DNA of 64,000 nt from positions 14,106,280 to 14,170,279 of the forward strand of contig NC_023751.2 in NCBI RefSeq assembly GCF_000499845.2. The letters run 5' to 3'. The notes under the pieces were generated by a model, which had not been told where the DNA came from, searched no databases, and saw only the letters and a program-made list of their open reading frames with translations. The position numbers and the translations under genes were made by a program. The stretch is from Phaseolus vulgaris (taxonomy: Eukaryota > Streptophyta > Magnoliopsida > Fabales > Fabaceae). Positions 1-12,371 of the stretch are shown here, one piece after another (position 1 is the first letter of the stretch; every line of letters starts with the position of its first letter).

Positions 1-60
1 GTCATTAATTGTACTACTCAATAATATTGGTTGCTTAATAGACTTCATACTGATAAAAAC

Positions 61-2436
61 TTATCCTACAAATTTACTCAGCTTTAAAGCAATCTCAGGA
101 TCAAGTGGAAAAGTAAACCGAGAAGTTTCAGGAACATGTTGTGAGAGAAGTCGTGCGGTGTCTTTCCACCAAGTAGCCTCTATCTCTTTCTTCATAAGCT
201 TTTGTGTGGTACATTCTAACGCAGACTCCAGCTCTGTTATCCGTTCTTCCAGTCTTGCTTCAAGCAGTTCATGCAACCTTCTCTCCAGTTCAATTGGAGG
301 AACTCCAAATGATACGTCATAACTTGCTCCTAGTGGTTCCATTATTATTTCACCAAAACTTGAACTATGGCTGCTTTTTGAACTAGAGTCCTTAACAGTT
401 ACCTGCAAATTCCTTTTTTCAGCCATTCTGGAATATAACCAATAACTTAAGTAAAATGTAACACAGGAGTATTTACAACCTACAAAAAAAGGGACAACCA
501 CACGAATAATAAATGCAGCATATAGCCGCAAAAATAGTATAAATTTCATTTGGTTCTTCTACCAAGAGTAGCCTCCGTATCTAGAAACGGTATTTGGTGA
601 TAGTACAAGGGCTTTCCATGAAGCTTCATCTACATGTTGGCATTCAACTGATTAAGGAGATTATTCTCACATTGATATTTGAAAGGTTCGTGTATCTAGC
701 AGGTTGTACTAAGCATGTAATAGTTTTCTGACAATGTGTTGGTTGACACATACCTCAAAGAAACAATAGAAGAAATTACTTTGACTGGGATCTAACTGGA
801 GCAAATTTATTCCCTTCTTGATTAATTATAAATCAATGGAACAAAGTTGTTCATTGCCAGCATCAGGAAAAGGTAATTAGGAGGAATCCAACTATGAAAC
901 AATCTACCTTGACTCGCTCTTGTTTTGCATCTTCGAATCCAGCTTCTCCATCCAAATACAGCTGCAACCTCAGTAACTCATTTTCAAATTCTGCCTGGAG
1001 ATCATTTATTTCTTCTGCACATTCACCTTGTTCACTTATGTTACATTCTAGAAAATTATTGGGAACCATATTTCTTTTTGACTCTGGTTGAACATACTGT
1101 ATTTGTGAATGGATAGAAATGTGACTATCAGAGCTGGAAACTTCTTGAATATCGGTCATGGAAAGGGCAAGAGCGTCATTTTGTTTCAATGGCTTAAGAA
1201 ACGCATCTTTACTCTGAAGTTCCCCTTTCACATCTTGAAGGAGCACCTCCATTTCTTTCCGCAGCTCAACCATCTTGCCGAGCTCATTTTTACTTGCTGC
1301 AAGCAGATATAGCAAGCCACAACCAACCCCAAGCTTAAAAGATGTATCACTCTCATGTAACTGTCCTGCTGCATAACATCCACAACATCATACAGTTAAC
1401 AACAAAAACCAGGAAAAGGACAAAAGTAAAACTGCAGAGGTGTGATGAGAATGAAAGGAACAAAGCCAATGAATAAGTAAAAGTGAAAACTAATTTGCCT
1501 TTTTCATCTCTAACAGAAACAAAAACATTAGTTGTCTATGTATCTGTAGAATTGATATTCAAAATAACAAAAAAGTTAGAAAATAATTTCAGTTGCAAAA
1601 GGAAAATTCTAAACCCTAAACCTCATGGAAAGAATTAGATTTTGTCCAACACGTACAAAGTTAGTAATTGCTGAACCTGGAATTATATTATATACAATTT
1701 GACAAAAGTGATGTATGAATATAACATTGGAAGAGAACAGATTTCACGCAGAATCTCGATACAATATTGAAAACCAATATGTTGATGGATTGCTATGTGA
1801 TTCCTTACAACACAATGCAATTTCAAATGAACAGATTTCAACCTTGCAATGTAACGAATCACGTAGGCAATTCATAAACATACAATCTACAGTATTAACC
1901 AATTTTCATAATTAAAAACAAATCCAAAAAACACTGTCAACAGTAGTACAACTACCTAAGGACTCATTAGGAAATCAAACCTAACGGTAAGGACACTAGC
2001 GAAGCATCGTCAAAGGAATTAAGCACACACAGTAACAGTTACGTATCTTTTGAAGCCAGGATTATGAAATTAACAATAAACAAATTGAAATCGCAAATAA
2101 CCAGAGATTCTCACTGGAATCATCGCTTCCTTTTAGTTCATTCGTCAGCGACGGCGGGGCGTCCAAATCACCGGTCTCGTGCCGCCGTTGCTGAAGTCGG
2201 ACCCCCTTGGCCGGCCTCAGCGGCGCCAGCAACGACGCAACGAGCCTGCGAGGCGAAAAGCACTTCTTCGGCGGTGTTTCTCGGATGGTGTCCATGCAAT
2301 CGACGCCGTCGTGATCTTGGTCGGCGAGAAGAATATCGGCGATACGTAACCGACGGTGGAGAGAGTGTGAGTGAGCGAAGGGACAAAATTTAAGAATTGG
2401 GGATTTAGAGAACAGGTGTTTCTGTTTTGCTGACAT
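61..2436 (-). CDS. POLAR-like coiled-coil protein, 3 exons
   Basis: Spliced gene; my exons (minus strand) are 2436-2115, 1368-908 and 402-61, giving 374 aa in one frame with GT/AG boundaries. The first in-frame ATG is at 2436; the frame is open further upstream only with a TTG. Exon 1 is basic and carries RLRIADILLADQ (about residues 30-41) and a CFSPRRLVASLLAPLR stretch. Exon 2 begins with a short hydrophobic segment, FKLGVGCGLLYLLAAS (118-133), followed by charged coiled coil. Exon 3 has a second coiled coil, ELERRLHELLEARLEERI (299-316), then WWKDTARLL (339-347), and ends RFTFPLDPEIALKLSKFVG. From memory, this terminal coil and the LGVG.GLL..LAA.KNE segment are typical of POLAR / POLAR-like plant proteins. 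Arabidopsis POLAR is a cell-periphery scaffold polarised in stomatal-lineage divisions; that role is transferred by family only. Exon 1 is much more GC-rich than its surroundings. It could instead be another plant coiled-coil family. Confidence 0.62.
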
Positions 2437-2623
2437 TAAATTGGTTGATGATAACGATCGATTCAACTTCAAAGTTCAACCGAGAGACCCTCTATTTTGG
2501 ATTTTGGAGGGAAAACTAAAGTTTCTCTTCGTTATACTTCTTCTCTATCCCCCACCCCTGCAGTATACTTATCTGTTAATTATTCATAACATTTTACTAT
2601 TCACTCCGAACATGAAGATTATA

Positions 2624-2647
2624 TAATAATAATAATAATAATAATAA
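2624..2647. repeat. (AAT)n microsatellite
   Basis: Uninterrupted ATA/AAT triplets directly abut the solo LTR that follows. A similar TAA run lies on its far side (3159-3178). Confidence 0.9.
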
Positions 2648-3158
2648 TGTAACGGTGAGTGCTGCACAATCGATATAACATCTTGAATCTCAACGTTGGG
2701 TTGACCGACTGTAGTCGTGACACACATCCGTCGGGTTGACCGACTGTAGTCGTGACACACATCCGTCGGGTTGACGACAGTTCAAGTCTAATTACACTCA
2801 ATCAAAGTCAGCAAAGCTAATCCGTGATAAGGAACTAGGTAATTCAGTCCTAAAACACAGTCCAACTCCTACGCCTGATCCAATAAAAAAAAGTCCACCA
2901 CAGATAATATAAATAACACATATTCTAAGAAACAAGTACGTCTACAGTACTCTGACAGCCGAGTGTCGAACTCTTTTACTGACTTGAGTGTCGAAATACC
3001 TTCTGCAGGTACCCCATTCGATGTTTACAAGAAGACTGAAGCTACGAAGGAAAGGAAATGAGCAAACAGAGAATGTTGAAGAACAATAGGATCGACCGAC
3101 AGGAATAAAACGAATCCTCTCAATAATTTTTTTAGGTCCTAACCCTCACACAAAAACA
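2648..3158 (+). mobile_element. Solo LTR, Ty3-gypsy type (copy A)
   Basis: A 511-bp unit beginning TGTAACGG and ending AAAAACA, flanked by AATAA on both sides (2643-2647 and 3159-3163). The apparent target duplication is weak evidence because it sits in an AAT repeat. It shares an ordered set of motifs with copies at 5204, 7184 and 22618: a GTCAGCAAAGCTAA-like segment, a TATA-like ATAATATAAATAAC, GTACGTC plus ACTCTGACA, GACTTGAGTGTCG and CTTCTGCAGGTACC. A 35-bp unit is tandemly duplicated in the 5' part (2698-2732, 2733-2767). No internal retrotransposon region is attached. It ends about 210 bp upstream of the POLAR-like start codon. Confidence 0.72.
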
Positions 3159-3163
3159 AATAA

Positions 3164-4324
3164 TAATAATAGTAATAATAACTTTATTATTTTATTAGTC
3201 ATTCAACAACTTTAAACATATTTTAGTACATATTATTATTACCCAGCATCGAAGACAAGATGGTTCCTAATATGCTGTTTATTTTGGCTGTATATAAAAG
3301 GGAATGGACATTGGTTTAGGTATTAATAAGAGGTTTTGTTAGAAATTAAGAAAAAGAAAATAAAGTATTGGTGGTTTTGGTTAGCTAGTAATATAAGTAT
3401 CAATAAATAAATCAAAGCGCCAAACACTTGTATTAATTATGCCATCTCCATTTGCGTTAGTTCAAGAAAATACAATATTTTTTAATATAATAATATTATG
3501 GTAAACATCCTTATAATACATGTTTCATGGGACCCGTAGAAATTATAGACGTGCAAAGTAACATCACATAATTGAATAAAAAATAAGTGTCTGAAAAATA
3601 ATTTTGAATAAAAAATTATGTCAAATCAATAATTAGAAAACACTCTGCTTGATTCGTGGTGTTATCCGTTGTTCTTTGCTGTTGGCATATAGTTGTTTTG
3701 TTTTTTGTTTTTCCATTCTTTGATCAGTATTAAAATTTCATTTTATTAATTTACATAACAAAATATTATTTTATAAGATTATACGATTTTTTTAATCAGT
3801 GGATAAGGGGCAGAAAAATCAAGAGAAACAAACATTACTAATTAGATATGAGGAAGCAAGAGGGTTATAATCAGTACATTTGTTTGTGCTTTAAAAATAC
3901 TGTAAAAAGGAAAAAATATATCAGCCTTTTCATTTCATTTATGATAGGAAGAGAAAAAGAGAAAAATGCTAGCTTAACCTGTCTTTACATTATAAGTATT
4001 TTCACTTTAGTTTTAAATTTAAGGAAAAAAAATATTCTTAATATTTATAATTTGTCATTCACTTAATCTTGTGTAACAGGACTGTTTTTTTTTTGTAATT
4101 TTATAAATTTTTTCTGTTAGAAGATGAACCTAGAGAACTATTAAAATCTTCGTCTAATTGTCTCTAGAATTTTGGTTTATTATACCTTTTAAACATCATA
4201 AATATATTAAAATACACCTAGAATTACTCTATTTGATTTATATACCTTTTAGAGTTGTTCTTTTTACATTTTACAAATAATAATATTAAATTAGTTTTTG
4301 GAAATCGAGTAACCATTTTAATTT
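3164..4324. other. AT-rich intergenic DNA, no gene seen
   Basis: Nothing codes convincingly here. The 72-codon open frame at 3848-4066 is lysine/isoleucine-rich low-complexity sequence with no recognisable motif. Confidence 0.7.
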
Positions 4325-4470
4325 ATGTTCATCATCCGCTTTACTGACTTGAGCGTTTGAGTGTCTTCTGCAGATACCTCCCTCACTTGACATTCATCCG
4401 AGATTGAGAGATGAAAGAAAAATACGAAGACGAGAAGGATCCCAATGAAGCTCTAACAACCTAATAAGAA
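4325..4470 (+). mobile_element. Gypsy-type LTR fragment (copy B, 3' part only)
   Basis: It matches only the downstream half of the solo-LTR family: CATCCGCTTTACTGACTTGA, then GAGTGTCTTCTGCAG, ATACCTCCC and a GAAGACGAGAAGGAT tail. The U3 and TATA-like parts are missing, so it is a truncated copy. Confidence 0.6.
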
Positions 4471-5198
4471 TACATTTATTGTGCGTAATGATTTGCTAAT
4501 TTTATTTATATTTTTTATCAGTACTAATTTTATTTAGATAATACTAATTATTAATCAATACTCCCGTGACTGTGTTCTTGTAATCAAATGGCCAAAACCC
4601 TAAGGAATGAAAACCTCGATAATTAAAAATTCCGTGACTTTCATTTATTGCTCTCATCAGACATATGGTGCCATATATTCTACCCAGCATTGTACTCTTG
4701 CAATAAATGTAACACCTACTTCTAAAGTTTAAACAAATGTACAAGTTAATATGAAAAACAGATATATAAATCAATTCATTACAATCAGATTTGCATAGAA
4801 ATTTGCTTTCATGTTAACCTCCCTAAGGTGTTCTGCATGGAGTACAAAACGAGAGGGGTTGTTGGTTTTTTTCCTTCAAACACATGAATTCAATTAAAGT
4901 TAAAGATTTTAGGTTGACTAAAGATAAAAACCATGTATTTCATAGTATATGAATTTTATGAGTCAGTTTTATAAAATTAAGTTATATTTAATATTTATTT
5001 TTTAAGATGTTATGAAGTCATTTAGAATTTATTACATTAAGAATTTGTTAAATTATCAAGTCATTTGTTATCGGATCGTTATCGAATCATTATCAAACTA
5101 CTCATTATATAGTTTCACAGAGTTGACAATCCCAATATGAGAATATAGTACGTTAATGTCTCACATCAATTTTATAAAATTTTGTTAAACTTAAAATT
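4471..5198. other. AT-rich intergenic DNA, no gene seen
   Basis: The 76-codon minus-strand frame at 4544-4774 has no recognisable domain. The sequence is otherwise non-repetitive and AT-rich. Confidence 0.65.
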
Positions 5199-5203
5199 AA
5201 TTG

Positions 5204-5816
5204 TGTACCGGTATGGGCAAGGCCGAGACCCACCTGGCTGCCGGAGGCCGAGTCAGCCTGACCGAGATCAGAGGAACTTGGAGGAGACTTGAGAGATTTG
5301 ACCGAGATGTCGAGGCTGATGACCCACTTGGCCGAGACCTTATAAGACTTGGCCGAGACGACCGAGACCATGGGAATTTGGGCGATGGCCGACCCATACC
5401 AGGGGAACTTGGCCGACGGCCGATCCCTATTACCGTTAACGCTCAAACCAAGATCAGTGAAGCTAATCCATCATTAAGAATTAGGTAATACAACCCTAAG
5501 CGGTATCCACTTCGATAAACGGACCTAACAAAGTAGGTCCATTAGAATAATATAAATAGCACGCATCCCAATGAGTAAGGTATGTCATTTATTACTGTTC
5601 ATCTACCTGAGAGCTGACCACCCGCTTTATTGACTTGAGTGTCGGAGTGCCTTCGCAGGTACCCCTACCATCCGGTGTTCACCCGAAACCGAGTGCCGAA
5701 GGAGAAGCAAGAGGACGAGAAGAATCTCAGCTCATCACCCAGTTACCTGACCGACCGAAAAAAAATGAGAAGAAGACTTCAATAGTTCTCTAGGTCTGAT
5801 CTCCCTAATAGGAACA
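5204..5816 (+). mobile_element. Solo LTR, Ty3-gypsy type (copy C)
   Basis: A 613-bp unit beginning TGTACCGG and ending TAGGAACA, with a clear 5-bp target duplication AATTG at 5199-5203 and 5817-5821. The 5' third is GC-rich and built from repeated GGCCGAGAC / GACCGAGA words, unlike the other copies. From the TATA-like AATATAAATAGC onward it follows the family order: GTATGTCATTTATTAC, TGACTTGAGTGTCGGAG, GCAGGTACCCC, TCTCTAGGTCTGATC. Open frames over the GC-rich part come from this repeat and are not genes. Confidence 0.8.
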
Positions 5817-5821
5817 AATTG

Positions 5822-7180
5822 TTAATATTTAACTTCACAAATAAACTTTAAGGTAACCAATTGTTTCCTCTCACTATTGTCGGAGTAGACAATTGCTTAA
5901 CCTAATGGTATGATGAACTTAGGATCTTTTAGCATAGAACTTACACATCCTCAATTTTAATGTTACGTACTGTCACCGTCATCACAAAGTGTTACATCTG
6001 TTTGAGCTCGATTACATAGACAAAGGTCAATATATTCATGTCGTTTGACATGTTTGTCATAGGTAAATCATTATCCATTATTGAGGCTTTGGGGTACGAT
6101 GTTGACTTGAGTAAATCACAAAAATAGAACCATGGTGGTGCTTTCCTTCAGAAGTTGCAACAAGGATAGACTTATCCTCTATGCTTCTTTGCACCATCAC
6201 ATATAATTGCAAAAAAGGTGCTAGGTTATAATACCACTATGACTTATAAAATAACAACAAATATTAAGAACCATGGAGTAATAGCAATGCATGTTTTACT
6301 GAAATCATAAGGAAAAAAAAATTTATAATGGGTTAGGATTGAGAATTTTAACAGGGTGATTTTTTTATACAAAAATTTAAATACTTTATAATTAAATATT
6401 TCTTTTAAGTAAGAAATTTAAAAAGAAATTAAAATTATAGCTAAAATTTTAGGAAAGTAGTTAAATTCTTTATAATTAAATAATTTGAATTTTTTCTGTT
6501 TTCAAAATCGTCAACACAAAGTAAGATTTTAGTTCAACAACTCTCTACATTTGTATTTGTCAAATTTGTCGTGCACACTTCAGTTATACATCATTTCAAT
6601 GGAATCGTTTTTTATATATGTGAATTTAATATTTATTAATTAGAGTGTAATTTAACTTGAAGTCGTATCTTGCATATACTTTACAAATTTATTATGTTTT
6701 TCAAAAGTTGTGAGTATAGATGGTGATTTCTCGTAAATTATTTCGTACTCCACATTTACAACTTTTTCAATTCTAAAATAAAAATAAAATTTTCTAACTT
6801 TAAAAAATAAGTGTCATAATGAACCGACTATTTCCTTTTAACGTTCAAAATTTAGAATTTTAATAATAAATGCACTTTTTGTTATCTTTGAAATGGAACC
6901 TTTCATGATTTACTTAAAAGAAAAGTTCACTAACTCAATTGTAATGTTAAAATAAGTATTCATTATTGTGAAAAGCGCTTTCATCAATCCACTAACTTGT
7001 GTTTTTGGTCTTCAAACAAACTTTGCCAAAAAATTTATAACTTCCATCTATTTTTAAGTTGTTATTTATAAGAAGTTGATGATTAAAATGAGTGAAGTCT
7101 AAGAAGTTTTAGGTTCGGAAAAAATTGAAGTGGCTGATACATAAAATATATATATAGTAGTAAAATATATATATATATAT
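5822..7180. other. Intergenic DNA, no gene seen
   Basis: AT-rich sequence. 5880-6250 is less AT-rich and could be an old gene or element remnant, but no protein motif could be read from it. A run of TA/TAT dinucleotides at about 7140-7181 precedes the next LTR copy. Confidence 0.6.
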
Positions 7181-7183
7181 AGT

Positions 7184-7671
7184 AGTAAGAACTGAACGGT
7201 CAATACCATGTTTCGGCTTCTACAATTAGGTTGATCGAAAGTCTCACGTCCGTGTGGATCGACTGACACTTTCGATCTAATTACGTTCAATCAAAATCAA
7301 TGAAGCTAAGTCATCATTAAGAATTAGGTGATACACCTCTAAACACATTCACCTCACTAATACAGCCCAACAAGGTAGCTTCATTAAAATAATATAAATA
7401 ACGCTGATTTCAAGAAACATGTACGTCATTTATTAATGTACTCGGACAATTGAGGGTCGAACTCTCTTTGCTGACTCTAGTGTCGGAATACCTTCTACAG
7501 GTATCTCATTCGGGATTTACTAGAAGATCAAGCAACTGAGCAACTGAGATTAGAAAGAGCATTGGGAAGTTCATTGCAAAGGAAGCTGAAGTGCAAGCCG
7601 ACCGCCCGATAGAAAGAAAGAAGACAAAGTCTCTCAATAGTTCTCTAGGTCTCATTTCCCTAACGAAAACA
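7184..7671 (+). mobile_element. Gypsy-type LTR (copy D)
   Basis: The family motifs are in order: TCATTAAGAATTAGGTGATA, AATAATATAAATAACGC, TGTACGTCATTTATTA, ACTCGGACA, GTGTCGGAATACCTTC, TCTCTAGGTCTC and a terminal ACGAAAACA. It is closest in layout to copies A and C. The right end is clear; the left end is uncertain because it meets a TA-rich microsatellite, so a target duplication cannot be judged. No internal region follows. Confidence 0.65.
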
Positions 7672-9539
7672 ATATAATAACTTAAAAAAAAATGTTATAA
7701 GAAAAAAAAGTCGTTGCCAACAGTAAATTCAACCATATGGCTAAGGAAACAACTTTCTGTACATGCACATATTGCAGGTTTGCTGAGAAAACATGGCTCT
7801 GAAGAATAAGAAAAACTGTTTGTCGTTAAAGTTGTTCTAAAATGTTGCCAAATTTATTTAAAATAATATATAACTGGTCTCAAAACCACATCAAAGTGAA
7901 AACAGGAAGCAGTGAAAATCGAAGTTACAAACTTGAAGAACTGTTTTCAAAAGAAAATTTAATCGGAGGAGGGTGAGATCCAAGAAGATGAAAAAGAAAG
8001 GGTATGAGCATAAAGGGGTGTAAATAGCAACACCCATGATTTGTATCCAAAACCGCATAATCAATGGAATGATATTTTGACACTTTGCTCCACTTAACAC
8101 TTACAATAAAATATTAATATTTATAATAAAAAGATATAAAAAAATGTAAAATATTAAAATAATTTTCAAAATTATAAATAGTTAAAATATTAATATTTAG
8201 TAGGATGGAGGATAAGGTGTAAAATACCAAACATCTCTATTTTATTTTGAGTAGGAACTTGTATAATTTGTTAGTTTAAACTGAATTCAGATTTATTTTT
8301 ATTATTTACAAATCGATTCATACAATTTAATATACAAAGTCTGAATCCGGATTTAACTATCGAATCAAAATAAATAAAAAAATATGTATATTACATTTCG
8401 GAATGACCTTATTTCTCTAATGGTCCCACCATGTCACTTCTGAGCTGCGTGCAAACAGTTCCATTTCAGCGATATTGCACTTAACACGCTTTTTACTTGG
8501 TCTCACACCACTCCTTTAGTAAAATACTGTAAGACCAAAAATAATAATATCTATGGCCTTATTTCACACTTTATATATTTAGTGCTTTCTTCTAAAGTAC
8601 CTAAAAGATTAAATAATGTAATATTTTATAGGTAATGATTATTGATTGGCAATTTTTATTTTATATATATAATTTTCTTGATCTTTCTTTTCATATCATA
8701 TTATATTATTTATCATTTTCACCTTTTTTTTTTCTCTTACTAGATGTCTAATATTTTTTCTAAAGGTATACTTTTGCTTTGATTCACTTATGTGTTGACC
8801 GACCAAGACCTGCCTTGTTGTGATTACCTTTGATAATTAATATTTTGTTTGAATGAAAAATAATATATAAAAAATACATGAGAATTGAAATAAAAAATAA
8901 ATACGTTAAAAAATATTATTTGAAGAAATTTAAAGATATCTAATCAATTAGAGAAAAAGAAAATCCACTTACAAGAAGAAGAGAATAAAAATAAATAAAG
9001 GTTATACAAAGTAAAATATTGGCTCATTAAATAAAAAAATAAAAAATTACTTCTTTTTTAAATAAAATTATTTATTATTTTTAATCTTTTTATATAATGA
9101 AATATTTATTTAGTTTTTATAAAATAAAAAAAATAGATAACCAACCCTTCTCTCCCTTACCCTTCACCCATTTTCTCATTTGAACAGGGATTTTGTTTAA
9201 CAGGTCTTCTATGAGAATATATGATCTCCCTCTTATTTATTTAAATTGATATAGTTTATAATTGTTTTATTTGTAAATGTTTTGTTTAAATAATGTAATT
9301 CAAGTTTATTAAATAATATTTTTCTATGAAACTTTTCAACTATCATCAAATAAAATTTATTCAAATATTAAACAGTTATTAATAATTCAAAAATCTTAAT
9401 GTTGATGATTATTTTAGTTAAATCCAATTGATATTATTTATTTCTCAAAGTTTACCCAAAAAATTATTTCGCAATGACAATTTTTTCTATCTATTAATGT
9501 CAACCACAATTATTTAAATTAATATTCATCTGGTAGGTA
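7672..9539. other. AT-rich intergenic DNA, no gene seen
   Basis: Long AT-rich stretch with no convincing coding sequence. The 69-codon minus frame at 7891-8100 has no recognisable domain. Confidence 0.65.
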
Positions 9540-10172
9540 ATAATTATATACATAATATTAAAAATATTATTATAATATGATTAATTATAAAATCATAATT
9601 AATAAGTATACACATTAGTAATATAATTAGTATTATATTAATAATATGAATAATATTTTTATTAATAATAATAATAATATTAGTAATATTAATAATATAA
9701 CAAAATTAATAATATTAGTAATAATAACATTAATAATATAAATACTATTAATAAAAAAGATTAATAAAATTAATATTATTTATAATATTAACACTATTTA
9801 TAATATTTGATAATATTAAATAATATTAATTAAATAATATTAAATAATATTAATAATATTAAATAATATTAATAATATTAAATAATATTAATAATATTAA
9901 ATAATATTAATAATATTAAATAATATTAATAATATTAAATAATATTAATAATATTAAATAATATTAATAATATTAATAATATTGTTAATATTAATAATAT
10001 TAAATAATATTATTAATATTAAATAATATTTAATTATAATAATAATATTTAATAATACTTATAATATTTAATAATATTAATATATTAAATATATGAATGA
10101 TATTATTAATTTTTATTTTATTAATTATATTAATATTATTAATCTTATTAATAATAAGTATAATTATTATTA
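9540..10172. repeat. AT-only repeat block with a 19-bp tandem repeat
   Basis: Roughly 600 bp built almost wholly of TAA, ATT and AATATT words. Its core, about 9838-9975, is a tandem array with a 19-bp period (unit TAAATAATATTAATAATAT) in roughly 6-7 near-identical copies. The flanks are degenerate versions of the same words. It was probably produced by replication slippage. Confidence 0.85.
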
Positions 10173-10725
10173 TATAATGACAAGGTGTAATGGTTAAACC
10201 TTCTTTTATTTTATTTTATAATAAAAAAAAAGTGATTTTACATTTAAACATACAGTTAGATAATCGATTGAGTACATAATTGTCTAATTTTTTTAGACCT
10301 TTACAACACAATTCGCTCATGATTGGAGGCATAAAAATTCAACAATAACAACGAAGTGATGAACTATATAAAGTTAGTGTCTCTCTCCCTTTATATCCCG
10401 CGATACATTTTTCAACATATTTTCTATATATCTTAATGAATATCATTAATATTGCAAACAAAAATTGTGTAAAACTTGTTTTTACAATCTTAAAATGTAA
10501 AATTTGAAATCACGATAATATCACACAAAACTTCTACACACATACATACAGGAAAATTATATTTTGAAAAGCATATATATTTTTGAAAAAAAAATTGATG
10601 GGCAATATAATTTATATATAGAGAGAGAGATGCTGTGGAATAGATAATAATATTAATAATAAATTAAAATCAATATATATATATATATGTTTAGTTGAAA
10701 TAGATGCATGTATATGAGAAATAAT
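10173..10725. other. 3' flank of the WRKY gene
   Basis: AT-rich sequence downstream of the WRKY stop codon, holding the presumed 3' UTR and TA microsatellite runs (about 10674-10688). No other gene seen. Confidence 0.6.
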
Positions 10726-11876
10726 TCAACGTTTTGACATAGAAGTATCATCTAGAATTCTTCCTGAGATGGCAGAAGCAAGTGCTGCTGTGAAATTAGG
10801 ATCTCTGGTCAAAGAAGTAGCCATTTGTTGAACTAAAAACTGATGGATCCATGACTTTTGCGCATTCATGTCAACCACTCTCGAGTGGACTAATTCAAGC
10901 GCTTCAATTCGACCCGACGAGGCTGAGCGACTGCAACCTACTGACCCTGTACCACCACCACCACCACCACCAGGGCTTTCACTTTTCCCTGATATCTCCA
11001 TTTCATGTTCACCATGGTTGTGCTCTCCTTCGTAAGTCGTTACCAACACAGTAGGATCCTCCACGCTTCTCTGCACCTATTTAATTAACATGTTCATCAT
11101 CAGTTACACAGAACAAAATCACCCTTAAAATCTGTACCAAAACTTAACATAGTTAATTACCTTCTTCTTCACTGGACATCCTGGGGCATAGGAACACTTG
11201 AAGTAAGCCCTAGGAGAGGGGTTATCTCTGGTGACTTTTTGACCATATTTTCTCCACTGGTATCCGTCCCTCACATACTTCAACACCCAAAAACATCCTC
11301 AGTTAGTTCTTAGAACCTCCAAATACCTACCCATAAAATTATCATATTCATCAAGTAAAGGAACCAAGTTATTTCCCACACCAAAATTTGTGATGCCAGA
11401 GACACAATGAGCTTAACTCATATTTACATATACATAATTACTCAAACAGTAACAGTGATAGATGGATCTCAAAAGATATCAAATACACTTACTAAGCTGG
11501 TATCAGATGCATCTGTCCGTACAAACACTTTGGAAACCTTTGGGGTGGTACTTTGCTTAGGCCTTTTGAATGTCTCTTCCTCAGTGTTGCACTCTGCATA
11601 CGCGTTGACGCCATTCTCGACCTTTCTTTTGGGGGATGGTTTTTCTTCTTTCTCAAAATCTGCGTTCTTCAGTAGGTTGAACTCACTCACATGTTTCTGC
11701 AAAGCAACATAGCTCTCGCATACGTGCTTCAGCGTCTCAGATAGCCTCTTGTTCTCACTATTTAGACGCCTCAACTCTTCAACCAAAAATTCCCCCTGGT
11801 CACAAAACTTTCAACGAAATCAGATAATGGCAAAAAAGGATAATTTTATATCAGGTTGGCGTCACAATATGCATGT

Positions 11877-11908
<32 letters not shown>

Positions 11909-12015
11909 CTAACCGCGACGTCTATGTGTGAAGAGGGAATAACGTTAAGGTTGAGAGAAGTGTCGACACAGGTTGGTTCCATGGAAGAAAGATTTGCTTC
12001 AGAATTAAGGGACAT
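10726..12015 (-). CDS. WRKY transcription factor, group IIa (WRKY40-like), 4 exons
   Basis: Exons on the minus strand are 12015-11914, 11795-11493, 11277-11161 and 11076-10726, giving 290 aa in one frame. It is predicted to be a nuclear DNA-binding protein that recognises W-boxes (TTGACC/T). The N-terminus (about residues 35-71) is a leucine-zipper-like coiled coil, with [19 protein letters not shown] basic SPKRK stretch follows and could be a nuclear signal. Exon 3 holds WRKYGQK (143-149) and the first zinc ligands; the finger is C163-X5-C169-X23-H193-X-H195. The intron falls just before VQRS, the V-type position of groups IIa/IIb. The zipper plus the [18 protein letters not shown] tail point to IIa (WRKY18/40/60 type). 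These act in defence and ABA signalling, often as repressors and often autoregulated; this is family knowledge. Exon 4 carries a seven-glycine run. The gene looks intact. Confidence 0.93.
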
Positions 12016-12088
12016 GGGGAATGAAGGCAAAACGAATGAAGAGATAGATTAGTTTAACTAGATATAAGAGAATGAGACACGGAACTTG

Positions 12089-12098
12089 TATATATATA
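12089..12098 (-). promoter_or_regulatory. Probable TATA box of the WRKY gene
   Basis: TATATATA lies 74 bp upstream of the WRKY ATG. That would place transcription start about 30-35 bp downstream and give a short 5' UTR. This is inferred from position and sequence only. Confidence 0.55.
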
Positions 12099-12371
12099 GT
12101 AAGAAAATAATATACGAGAGTTACAGACTTTTATTATTATTTGTTGCGAGGAAAGTGGCACGAAAATCAGGACGAGAAAACAGTCTTGTACAGTTTCCTC
12201 GTTTCCCTGTTGTCTGTATTTAAGCCACGCGCATTCCGCAGATAAAGAAGAAAACTTCCTTTGTATTTCTTAACAAATAACAATAATTAATGTACTCATA
12301 GATAGTGTAATTTTTTTTTTCTAGTAACAGTAGCTGATTATACTGTTATTATAATAGAAGTGATATCCAAC

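Noticed and set aside
5153..5488. Overlapping ORFs on both strands near 5.2-5.5 kb
   Set aside because: They arise from the GC-rich GGCCGAGAC repeats in the U3 of a solo LTR with a clear target duplication.
11011..11025. HNH-like residues (H-N-H) suggesting a nuclease
   Set aside because: They are the zinc-binding histidines of the WRKY finger.
10851..11054. Plus-strand ORF with a poly-histidine run
   Set aside because: It is the complement of the poly-glycine codons in WRKY exon 4.
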